From Erysipelotrichaceae bacterium (GTDB taxonomy: Bacteria; Bacillota_I; Bacilli_A; Erysipelotrichales; Erysipelotrichaceae): a stretch of DNA of 7,305 bases. The translations under genes and the position numbers were made by a program. The stretch lies in contig JAFOMB010000128.1 of assembly GCA_017419065.1 (NCBI GenBank), forward strand, positions 1-7,305, read 5' to 3'. The notes under the pieces were generated by a model. It was not told the origin of the DNA. It saw only the letters and a program-made list of their open reading frames with translations, and made no database searches. This document shows, piece after piece, positions 1 to 5,645 of this stretch; within the stretch, counting starts at the first letter, position 1, and every line of letters begins with the position of its first letter.

Positions 1-1187
1 AGGTCGTAAAAGGCATGACGCCGGCTGTCTCCGATCCGGAAAAGGACCGCAGTCTCTTTGCGGGATTTGATAAGGAACTTGTTCCGGCTGAAAAAGAAAC
101 GACCTATACAGCGACTTATCGCGGGATACAGGATGTCTCTTTGACTTCCCCGTTCCCGAAACAGCTGGAGATCGATCAGCCATATGATCTCTCCTCGCTC
201 TATCTCGATGTGTATCTGGATGACGGCAGTGAGGAAAAAGCCGAAGTCACGACCGATATGATCTCTTCTCTGGATACCTCCATCGAAGGGGAACAGGAGG
301 GCATCATCAACTATCACGGGATCACGCTTTCCTTCTCCACGGAAGTCTCTTCCGCTTTGAAGGAGGAGCGAAATCAGATCCGCGAGACTATCGACAGGAC
401 GATGAATACTTATCTTCAGAAGGGCACTTTCGATAAGAAAGACGTCCTTTATCTGAAGGAGAAGATGAATACGGAAAACGTGCTGCTGGCCTTTGCGGAG
501 ATACGCGATCTCGACAGGATGTATATGACAGACCACGACTTCAATCTCCATCTGGAAGAAAGCGAAAGAGATCTCGGGATCTCAGGCCTTTCGATGGCGG
601 TCAATGATGATAATGAGAGAGAATTCCGCTTCATCCATGACACGTACTATCTCCTGGAAGAGGAGATCCCGGAAGAAAGCCGGGCGCGTCTCGAAGCTGT
701 TTCCGGAGGCTATGGCTTTGAAGTGGTCGATGCCTTCCGTCTGTCTTTGAAGAAGAACTATCACGAAAGCGATATCTATAAGCCGGTCATCATCCAGATC
801 AGGGTCAGGGACAAGAGCCAGGAGAGAGCCTATTCGGTCTATCATCTCGATGAAGACGGCAACGTCATCAAGCTGCAGACCACCCAGAGCAATTCCTACA
901 TCCAGTTCCGCACTGATGAGCTGGGGGACTTCATGATCCTGTCGATCGGCAGCGCCAACACCTATGACATCCCGGACAGGGATGAAAACATCTCGCAGAG
1001 AAGCGATGTCTACGACAACCACCTCTTCGTAAGAAACGGTCTCTTATTATGCGCTTTGAGCCTGGCCGGGACACTGTGCACGCTTGTCTACTATCTGCTC
1101 GAAAGAAAGAAGGAACGCGAATGGAAAGACTTCAGAAAGTCATTGCAGAACGGGGATACTGTTCCCGCCGCAAAGCTGAAGAACTGA
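1..1187 (+). CDS. Surface protein with InlB-like repeat remnant, Ig-like domain and C-terminal membrane anchor (5'-partial)
   Basis: The reading frame is open to the left edge (first whole codon at base 3), so the N-terminus and any signal peptide are outside the window. Residues here are numbered from the Met at base 15. Residues 1-35 look like the end of an InlB/Listeria-Bacteroides-type repeat (FAGFDKEL then TTYTATY). Residues about 40-111 match the pattern of a bacterial Ig-like domain of the Big_3 type (a PYDLSSLYLDVYLDDGS core, then a hydrophobic strand after NYHG). Residues 112-250 are charged and not recognised. Residues about 255-316 form a beta-rich segment of a kind common before the anchor of Gram-positive surface proteins (YSVYHLDEDGNV, then FRTDELGDFMIL). 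A hydrophobic span at 341-362 is followed by a basic tail (ERKKEREWKDFRK), which predicts an outside N-terminus and an inside C-terminus. No LPXTG motif is seen. The last 67 bases overlap rluB. The specific function is unknown; adhesion or cell-wall interaction is only a guess. Confidence 0.8.
   Translation, partial: VVKGMTPAVSDPEKDRSLFAGFDKELVPAEKETTYTATYRGIQDVSLTSPFPKQLEIDQPYDLSSLYLDVYLDDGSEEKAEVTTDMISSLDTSIEGEQEGIINYHGITLSFSTEVSSALKEERNQIRETIDRTMNTYLQKGTFDKKDVLYLKEKMNTENVLLAFAEIRDLDRMYMTDHDFNLHLEESERDLGISGLSMAVNDDNEREFRFIHDTYYLLEEEIPEESRARLEAVSGGYGFEVVDAFRLSLKKNYHESDIYKPVIIQIRVRDKSQERAYSVYHLDEDGNVIKLQTTQSNSYIQFRTDELGDFMILSIGSANTYDIPDRDENISQRSDVYDNHLFVRNGLLLCALSLAGTLCTLVYYLLERKKEREWKDFRKSLQNGDTVPAAKLKN
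1110..1114 (+). promoter_or_regulatory. Ribosome binding site of rluB inside the upstream gene
   Basis: AAGGA lies 6 bases before the ATG at 1121 and inside the coding sequence for the cytoplasmic tail of the upstream surface protein. It supports the start at 1121 over the upstream in-frame ATG at 1049, which has no comparable site and would add 24 residues that do not belong to the S4 domain. Confidence 0.7.
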
Positions 1188-1837
1188 TACAGGAGGGAAG
1201 GGTCGCTCTCAACGGTGTCATCGTCAGAGAACTCGGTGTCAAAGCGGAGAAGGATGATGAGATCCTGATCGACGGGAAGCCTCTGGAGAAAGAGAAAAAG
1301 AAGGTCTACTACCTCCTCAATAAACCGAAAGGCGTCATCTCTTCCGTGAAGGACGACCGGGGCCGAAAGACCGTCATCGACCTGCTGGATGTGAAAGAAA
1401 GAGTCTATCCTTTAGGGAGACTCGATTTTGACAGCAGCGGCCTGCTGATATTGTCCAATGACGGCGAGCTCATGCAGAAGATGATCCATCCGTCCTTTGA
1501 GATCACGAAGGTCTATGAAGTGACCATCGACAAGCTGATCAGCGACGATGAGATCCGGAAGCTGGAAGCGGGCGTGCGCATCGACGATTACGTCAGTGCG
1601 CCTTGTACGATCAAACTCATCAGAAAGAACGAGAATAAAAAAATATCTTTCCTGGAAGTCTCTATCCACGAAGGGAAAAACAGAGAGATCCGGAAGATGT
1701 TTGAAACGGTACGTGCGAAAGTGACGAGGCTCCACAGGATCGAGGAAGCCGGGATCACTTTGGGAAAGCTGAGATCCGGGGAATACCGGGAACTCAGAGT
1801 GAAGGAAGTCGCCGATCTCAAGAGACGGCTGAAGTGA
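1121..1837 (+). CDS. rluB: 23S rRNA pseudouridine synthase of the RsuA/RluB family
   Basis: This 238-residue protein isomerises a uridine in rRNA to pseudouridine in the cytoplasm. In Bacillota the member of this size is normally RluB, acting on helix 89 near U2605 (E. coli numbering) of 23S rRNA. An N-terminal S4 RNA-binding domain spans about residues 1-60 (MERLQKVIAERGYCSRRKAEELI and the VALNG turn). The catalytic domain follows, opening with YYLLNKPKG at 63-71. The family signature GRLDFDSSGLLILSNDGEL starts at G99, with D102 as the expected catalytic aspartate. KVYEV near 130-134 and GKNREIRKMF near 190 are also typical. The start at 1121 is set by the S4 domain and an AAGGA site. The gene overlaps the surface protein gene by 67 bases, suggesting coupling, and its stop abuts that of rqcH. 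RsuA, the 16S paralogue, is the main alternative. The family is certain and the exact target is inferred. Confidence 0.92.
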   Translation: MERLQKVIAERGYCSRRKAEELIQEGRVALNGVIVRELGVKAEKDDEILIDGKPLEKEKKKVYYLLNKPKGVISSVKDDRGRKTVIDLLDVKERVYPLGRLDFDSSGLLILSNDGELMQKMIHPSFEITKVYEVTIDKLISDDEIRKLEAGVRIDDYVSAPCTIKLIRKNENKKISFLEVSIHEGKNREIRKMFETVRAKVTRLHRIEEAGITLGKLRSGEYRELRVKEVADLKRRLK

Positions 1838-3466
1838 TCAGACCATTCTTATAGGCAGATCCTTGTCGTCAAATGGATCGATGTAGATCATCTTGTAGGT
1901 CTTCATACTGACAAATCCTGCCGGCATGCCTTTGATCTTCTTGAGATTCTTGACGGCGGTATAACATACCGGAACGGAACTGGAATAGCGGCCGGTGGAA
2001 TAGTAGGCAGCCAGGTTGGCGCAGATGCGGATGATCTCTTCGCTCGGTTCATCGGTGTTCACGACGACATGGGAGCCGTGGTAGTCCTTGGTGTGGAACC
2101 AGATATCCGATCCCTTTGCCACATCGAAAGTCAGATGATCATTCTGGATGTTGTTCTTGCCGAAACGGATGACGGTGTCGCCGAGGCGGACTTCATACAG
2201 ATTGATCTTTTTCTTTTTCTTCTGCCTGACCTTCTTCTCCCGGATATAGCCGTAGCGGACGAGTTCTTCTCGGATGTCGAGAGCGTCCTGATAGTCGGCG
2301 ATGGAGAGCTGTTCGTTCAGCGCGTCGAAATAGGTCAGCTGTTTACGGGCGATATCGAGCTGTTCCTCGATATAGACCTTGCCTTTTCTCTTCTTCTGAT
2401 AGGTCTGGAAGTAGCGGTTGGCGTTGTCCTTGATGGAATACTTCGGATCCAGTTTGATGAGATGGGGATTGCCCTCGTAGTCTTCTAATGTGATCTCCTT
2501 GAGACCTTTCTTATCGAGATCGCCGGACATGAAAAGCAGTTCCCCGCAGAGTCTTTCCTCTTCCGGATGAAGGGCTTCTTCCAGGCTCTCTTCGAGCTTG
2601 GTGATCTTGGAGCGGAAGTGCTTGGCCTGTCTCTTGACGACCTTGAAGAGGTCATCGGAGATCGTCCGTATCCTCTCCTTTTCCTCATCCCGGAAGTAGA
2701 TCTCATCGAAGCCTTCCTGGATGGAGAAACGGCGTGTCTCTTTCTGAAGATGGGTCAAAGGGATCACGTGGAATTCATAGCTGTCGCCCTTCGGTGTGAG
2801 ATAGAGGGAGGCCGACTCTTTGATCTCCTTCAGAATATCTTCATAACTCTGCGAGGTGAGGCGGAATCGTATCTCGGTCTCCAGGAGCTTGGAGAAACCC
2901 TGGATCTGCTTGACGAGGGATTCTTCCATATCCGGATGGAGGGTATCGTAAGGATCGCTTTTTCTCTGCGGCGGCGTCTTTTCAAAGACGGCTCCGGCCA
3001 GGATGGTCCTCTTGGTGTTTTCGTAAGGCGGGATCTTCTTGAGGGCATCGATGATGCGTCCGCTCTCCCCGTCTACCAGGATCAGATTGGCGTACTTGCC
3101 CATGAGTTCTACAGAGAGGAGATACTCCTTCTCATCGTAGAGGTCGTTGCGGGAGCGGATGTGGAAGATCAGATAGCGGTCATAATCGAACTGTTCGATC
3201 GCGTAGATGATACCGCCGATGAGATATTTCCGGAGCACCATGACGAAGGTGCCCGGTTCCGCGAACGTCGCGTAGTTCCTGTCGGAAAAACAGATGTGAT
3301 TGTAGACACTGTGGAAGGACATGACGAGATTCCTGCGGCTTCCGCCTGCCAGGACATTGAAAAGGATCTCTGTCTTGGAGGTCTCGGAAATACGGTTGAT
3401 CTTGATCGGGAGACAGGTGTCCAGATCCTCTTTTACCTTGCTTAAAATGATGCCGTCAAGTGCCAT
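1838..3466 (-). CDS. rqcH: Ribosome quality-control factor RqcH (NFACT / FbpA family, Rqc2 homologue)
   Basis: RqcH binds 50S subunits carrying stalled peptidyl-tRNA and recruits tRNA-Ala to add C-terminal alanine tails that mark the chain for degradation. Older annotations call it fibronectin-binding protein A. The 542-residue product is slightly shorter than the B. subtilis protein. It starts MALDG, as the family does, with an NFACT-N domain. D96-R97 in the EQFDYDRYLIFHI segment match the conserved Asp-Arg pair needed for tailing in B. subtilis, and LMGKYANLILVD at 121-132 is typical. The middle is helical and charged with predicted coiled coils. LDPKYSIKDNANRYF starts at residue 339, followed by a lysine-rich linker near 409-421. 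The NFACT-R domain holds DIWFHTKDYHGSHVVV at 454-469. No Shine-Dalgarno sequence precedes the ATG, and a TATAAT ends 6 bases upstream. It is divergent from gmk and convergent with rluB with no intergenic base. Confidence 0.95.
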   Translation of the reverse strand: MALDGIILSKVKEDLDTCLPIKINRISETSKTEILFNVLAGGSRRNLVMSFHSVYNHICFSDRNYATFAEPGTFVMVLRKYLIGGIIYAIEQFDYDRYLIFHIRSRNDLYDEKEYLLSVELMGKYANLILVDGESGRIIDALKKIPPYENTKRTILAGAVFEKTPPQRKSDPYDTLHPDMEESLVKQIQGFSKLLETEIRFRLTSQSYEDILKEIKESASLYLTPKGDSYEFHVIPLTHLQKETRRFSIQEGFDEIYFRDEEKERIRTISDDLFKVVKRQAKHFRSKITKLEESLEEALHPEEERLCGELLFMSGDLDKKGLKEITLEDYEGNPHLIKLDPKYSIKDNANRYFQTYQKKRKGKVYIEEQLDIARKQLTYFDALNEQLSIADYQDALDIREELVRYGYIREKKVRQKKKKKINLYEVRLGDTVIRFGKNNIQNDHLTFDVAKGSDIWFHTKDYHGSHVVVNTDEPSEEIIRICANLAAYYSTGRYSSSVPVCYTAVKNLKKIKGMPAGFVSMKTYKMIYIDPFDDKDLPIRMV

Positions 3467-3472
3467 GAATTC

Positions 3473-3501
3473 ATTATAGCCCAGAAGGATTTCTTAGTGT
3501 A
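3473..3501 (-). promoter_or_regulatory. Putative rqcH promoter, possibly giving a leaderless mRNA
   Basis: Read on the minus strand, a perfect TATAAT (plus-strand bases 3473-3478) is preceded at 17 bases by TACACT (3496-3501), a weak -35 with three of six consensus matches. The -10 ends only 6 bases before the rqcH ATG, so the expected transcription start falls on or next to the A of the start codon. No Shine-Dalgarno sequence lies between them. The -35 overlaps the proposed gmk -10 box. Confidence 0.5.
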
Positions 3502-3505
3502 GAAT
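3477..3505 (+). promoter_or_regulatory. Putative gmk promoter, possibly giving a leaderless mRNA
   Basis: TAGAAT at 3500-3505 matches five of six bases of a -10 box. The hexamer 17 bases upstream (3477-3482, TAGCCC) is a poor -35. The box ends 9 bases before the gmk ATG at 3515, leaving little or no leader, and no Shine-Dalgarno sequence is seen. It overlaps the rqcH promoter on the opposite strand. The real promoter could instead lie inside rqcH, which the sequence cannot exclude. Confidence 0.35.
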
Positions 3506-3514
3506 ATATGTAAT

Positions 3515-4099
3515 ATGAAAAAGGGAATGTTGATTATCTACAGCGGACCAAGCGGTGTCGGAAAAGGCACCATCATGGGAAAGCTCATGCCGATGGAAGA
3601 CCTGAGACTGGTCTCTTCTGTCTCGATGACGACAAGAAAGCCGAGAGAAGGGGAAGTCGAAGGGGTCAATTATTTTTATGTCACCAAGAAGAGATTCAAG
3701 GAAGCGATTAGGAACGATGAACTTCTGGAATATGCCGAGTATGTCAAGAACTACTACGGCACTCCGAGAGAGTATGTGGAGAAACAGCTGAAGAAGGGAA
3801 ATAATGTCGTTCTGGAGATCGAGGTCCAGGGAGCCAGACAGGTCATGGAGAAGATGAAGGATCACGTATCGATCTTCATCACACCGCCGTCCATGGAAGA
3901 ACTGGAGAGAAGGATACTCGGCAGAAAGAGCGAAACGCCGGAGACCCTGGCGCTGCGTATCGAGACTGCGAAAAAAGAGATGGAACAGACCGGCATCTAT
4001 GACTATGTCGTCTGCAACGATGACCTCGATGTCGCGGTAGAAGAAGTCCGTCAGATCATTCTGAAAGAAATGGAAAAGAGGGAAGAGAAGCCGGAGTGA
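3515..4099 (+). CDS. gmk: Guanylate kinase
   Basis: This enzyme phosphorylates GMP to GDP with ATP, an essential cytoplasmic step in GTP supply; in many Bacillota it is inhibited by (p)ppGpp. The 194-residue length is close to the usual size of about 205. The P-loop GPSGVGKG is at residues 11-18. The GMP-binding region has TTRKPR at 39-44 (R41, R44), then NYFYV with Y53, E72 and YYGTP at 80-84. The Walker-B-like strand VVLEIEVQGA is at 98-107. The lid carries a GRKSETPETLALRI segment in place of the commoner GRGTD form, a conservative family variant. The start at 3515 is chosen because translation from it gives the normal spacing to the P-loop, although no ribosome binding site precedes it. 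The stop codon sits in the loop of a hairpin followed by a U-rich tract, and a HAD gene follows 22 bases later. It diverges from rqcH. Confidence 0.97.
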   Translation: MKKGMLIIYSGPSGVGKGTIMGKLMPMEDLRLVSSVSMTTRKPREGEVEGVNYFYVTKKRFKEAIRNDELLEYAEYVKNYYGTPREYVEKQLKKGNNVVLEIEVQGARQVMEKMKDHVSIFITPPSMEELERRILGRKSETPETLALRIETAKKEMEQTGIYDYVVCNDDLDVAVEEVRQIILKEMEKREEKPE

Positions 4100-4112
4100 T
4101 CCGGTTTCTTTT
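4083..4112 (+). terminator. Hairpin with U-rich tract at the end of gmk (terminator or intercistronic attenuator)
   Basis: CCGGA (4091-4095) pairs with TCCGG (4100-4104) around a GTGA loop that holds the gmk stop codon TGA. The A/G-rich flank at 4083-4090 can pair with TTTCTTTT at 4105-4112, with two G-U pairs, extending the stem to 13 base pairs. The U-rich tract is interrupted by a C, so termination may be partial. Since the next gene on the same strand starts 10 bases further on, the element could reduce readthrough or hide that gene's start region. Confidence 0.55.
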
Positions 4113-4121
4113 GTGGAGACC

Positions 4122-4751
4122 ATGATCAGGAATATCATCTTCGATGTCAACGGCGTCCTGCTGGGACACCACCACTTCCGCTACATGTTCGAGAAAAGGG
4201 TCTTTCCTTTGGACTGGAAGCTCTTCTATGAGATCATGTCTTCCAAAGAGGCGGAAGAGGGGAATATCGGACTCTATGCCTCCAAGAAGGAGATCGCCGA
4301 AGCCTATCTGAAAAAACATCCGGAAGAAAGAAGAAGAGCCCTTAAGCTCTTCGATGATACCTGGACAGATTATTTCTATGAAGTAAAGGAGATGACAGCT
4401 TTTTTCGAGAAGCTGAAGCCGTATTTCCGCATCTATCTTCTCTCCAATGTCGACAAGCAGGAGATGGCCATGATCATGGGGATGCCGTTTTATAAGCAGG
4501 TGGATGGCGCCTTCTTCTCCTGTGCGGAAGGGGCTGCGAAGCCGGAAGAGATCTGTTATGAAGCCTTTTTGAAGAAGTACGGATTGAAGGCGGAAGAGTG
4601 TCTTTTCCTCGATGATTCGAAGAAGAACATCCTCGCCGCCAAGAAGCTCGGTTTCAAGACCTTCCTCCATGAAAGAAGGAAGGAGACCGAAGTCTTCCTG
4701 ACATCTCTCATACACCGTCAGAAAGCGAATAACGAAGAAAGCCGGAGCTGA
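4122..4751 (+). CDS. HAD-family hydrolase (YihX-like subfamily) with an altered motif I
   Basis: This 209-residue soluble protein has the four HAD motifs in order. Motif I is IIFDVNGVL with nucleophile D8; motif II is LLSNVD with S108; motif III is AAKPE with K140; motif IV is LFLDDS with D164-D165. A helical cap lies between motifs I and II (about 18-95), as in class IA members such as YihX, a sugar-phosphate phosphatase. Position D+2, the general acid/base in classical phosphatases, is Asn10; YihX and epoxide-hydrolase-type relatives carry Gly there. The substrate cannot be told from sequence. The ATG at 4122 is preferred because MIRNIIFD is the usual family start; a GTG at 4113 in the same frame would add three residues. 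GGAG at 4115-4118 is a candidate ribosome site but sits only 3 bases from the ATG. The gene is downstream of gmk, possibly co-transcribed, and ends in a strong terminator. Confidence 0.88.
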   Translation: MIRNIIFDVNGVLLGHHHFRYMFEKRVFPLDWKLFYEIMSSKEAEEGNIGLYASKKEIAEAYLKKHPEERRRALKLFDDTWTDYFYEVKEMTAFFEKLKPYFRIYLLSNVDKQEMAMIMGMPFYKQVDGAFFSCAEGAAKPEEICYEAFLKKYGLKAEECLFLDDSKKNILAAKKLGFKTFLHERRKETEVFLTSLIHRQKANNEESRS

Positions 4752-4767
4752 TCCGGTTTTTTTCTTT
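4734..4767 (+). terminator. Rho-independent terminator of the gmk-HAD unit
   Basis: CCGGA (4742-4746) pairs with TCCGG (4752-4756) around GCTGA, which holds the HAD stop codon. The upstream GAAGAAAG (4734-4741) can extend the stem into the T-run at 4757-4764, and the T-rich tract continues to 4767. It closely resembles the element at the end of gmk but has an uninterrupted run of seven T, so it should be the stronger terminator. Confidence 0.75.
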
Positions 4768-4774
4768 CAGGCAT

Positions 4775-4800
4775 AAAAAAGGACTGATTTTCATCAGTCC
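4775..4800 (-). terminator. Rho-independent terminator of rpsD
   Basis: Read on the minus strand, GGACTGAT pairs with ATCAGTCC (plus-strand 4781-4788 and 4793-4800) around a 4-base loop, giving a perfect 8-bp stem, followed by six U from the A-run at 4775-4780. It lies 11 bases after the rpsD stop codon. A weaker T-run on the other side might let it back up the HAD terminator on the plus strand. Confidence 0.85.
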
Positions 4801-4811
4801 GATTTTGGTCC

Positions 4812-5417
4812 TTATCTGTTGTAGAATTCGATGACCAGCAGTTCGTTGACTTCCTGATTGAGTTCTTTTCTCTCCGGATGTCTGACGTACTTGCCTTTGC
4901 GGTTGTCCTTATCGACTTCGACGAAGTCCTTGAAGGAAACGTTTGCCTCTAAGGCATCAGCGATAGCGCTGTTGTTTCTCATGTTTTCCTTGACTTCGAT
5001 CGTGGATCCCGGCTTGACCTGTGCGGACGGGATGTCGACCTTCTTGCCATTGACCAGGATATGTCCGTGGTTGACAAGCTGTCTGGCGCCGCGGCGTGTT
5101 CTCGCGAAGCCCATGCGGTAGACCAGGTTGTCCAGACGGGATTCGAGCATGATCATCAGGTTGGTACCTGTGACACCGTGCATACGGGAAGCCTTCATGT
5201 AAGTGTTGTAGAACTGCTTCTCGCTGAGTCCGTACATGTGTCTGATCTTCTGCTTTTCATCTTTCTGAAGACCGTAGTTGCTCTTCTTGACCTTTCTGGT
5301 CGCAGAGCCGTGCTGACCAGGAATGTACGCTCTCTTGTTGAGTTCTTCTCCTGTTTCCAGGATGGAGAAGCCCAGACGTCTGGAGATGCGCCAGACCGGT
5401 CCTGTGTTTCTTGCCAT
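4812..5417 (-). CDS. rpsD: 30S ribosomal protein S4 (uS4)
   Basis: S4 binds the 5' domain of 16S rRNA early in 30S assembly, helps maintain decoding accuracy, and represses its own synthesis in Bacillota. The 201 residues match the full family length. The N-terminus MARNTGPVWRISRRLG lacks the CxxC cysteines of zinc-binding S4, so this is the C-minus form. IPGQHG and the lysine-rich segment after it are typical. The S4 RNA-binding domain runs from about residue 92 to 155 (SRLDNLVYRMGFARTRRGAR, then VNGKKVDIPS). The end LVIEFYNR is the standard C-terminus. AGGAGG (plus-strand 5426-5431) lies 8 bases before the ATG. The gene is monocistronic by layout, with its own promoter, long leader and terminator. 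It converges with the HAD gene and diverges from ezrA. Confidence 0.98.
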   Translation of the reverse strand: MARNTGPVWRISRRLGFSILETGEELNKRAYIPGQHGSATRKVKKSNYGLQKDEKQKIRHMYGLSEKQFYNTYMKASRMHGVTGTNLMIMLESRLDNLVYRMGFARTRRGARQLVNHGHILVNGKKVDIPSAQVKPGSTIEVKENMRNNSAIADALEANVSFKDFVEVDKDNRKGKYVRHPERKELNQEVNELLVIEFYNR

Positions 5418-5556
5418 AGTTTTTTCCTCCTGTGCTTTTAACAGGTGTAAATCACCGTCAAGTGTGTCCGTATTCGACGTTCATCCTTAGCGCGAGACTA
5501 CTGGTCTCCCTTGGTACGGACGCTTCCTTCACGACTTTACATGCTGCTAATGACGC
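5418..5556 (-). promoter_or_regulatory. S4 autoregulatory leader of rpsD with potential pseudoknot
   Basis: The leader is about 139 nt between the inferred transcription start and the rpsD ATG. Helices I can pair by eye (plus-strand coordinates, minus-strand RNA): CGUCA 5551-5555 with UGACG 5456-5460; GUCCGUA 5515-5521 with UACGGAC 5466-5472 (7 bp); GAGAC 5504-5508 with GUCUC 5494-5498 around a CAGUA loop; and GGUG 5453-5456 with CACC 5444-5447 just before the ribosome site. UUAGC 5546-5550 can pair with GCUAA 5487-5491, and this crosses the 7-bp helix, making a pseudoknot. Bacillota rpsD genes are known to be controlled by S4 binding to such a leader; assigning this one to that class is by position and architecture, not by a model search. 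Confidence 0.75.
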
Positions 5557-5562
5557 TTAATA

Positions 5563-5592
5563 ACTATATCAAAACACGCGTCTCTCTGTCAA
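5563..5592 (-). promoter_or_regulatory. SigA-type promoter of rpsD
   Basis: On the minus strand a perfect TTGACA (plus-strand 5587-5592) is followed after 18 bases by TATAGT (5563-5568), five of six matches. The predicted transcription start is near 5556, which gives the structured leader its closing helix at the very 5' end. The -35 directly abuts the ezrA -35 on the other strand. Confidence 0.8.
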
Positions 5593-5621
5593 TTGAAAAA
5601 AGAGTCTGATAATAGTAATAT
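5593..5621 (+). promoter_or_regulatory. Probable SigA-type promoter of ezrA
   Basis: TTGAAA at 5593-5598 (five of six matches) is followed after 17 bases by TAATAT at 5616-5621 (four of six), with a start expected near 5628. An overlapping TATAAA at 5619-5624 is a better -10 by sequence but would need a 20-base spacer. AGGAGG at 5635-5640, 5 bases before the ezrA ATG, is a strong ribosome binding site. Confidence 0.6.
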
Positions 5622-5645
5622 AAATGTGTATTTCAGGAGGATCTC

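Noticed and set aside
1049..1120. Upstream ATG as the start of rluB
   Set aside because: The extra 24 residues do not fit the S4 domain, and the ATG at 1121 has its own AAGGA site.
1820..1860. Bidirectional terminator between rluB and rqcH
   Set aside because: Only the 6-base TGATCA palindrome is present. The flanks do not pair and there is no T-run.
2567..3445. Long plus-strand ORF of 292 codons opposite rqcH
   Set aside because: It lies wholly inside the strongly supported rqcH gene and reads as a low-complexity mix of Asp, Glu, Leu, Ile and Val expected from an antisense frame. No ribosome site or family motif is seen.
3508..3513. ATG-TAA start-stop just before the gmk ATG, as a regulatory micro-ORF
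   Set aside because: Chance is likely in such AT-rich sequence. There is no ribosome site, and if the mRNA is leaderless the element would not be transcribed.
4113..4121. GTG start for the HAD gene
   Set aside because: It has no ribosome site and directly follows the hairpin T-tract; MIRNIIFD from the ATG at 4122 is the usual start for this family. It cannot be fully excluded.
3494..4715. Minus-strand ORFs of 218 and 219 codons opposite gmk and the HAD gene
   Set aside because: Both are mirror frames of genes with clear catalytic motifs. They have no recognisable domain or start signal.
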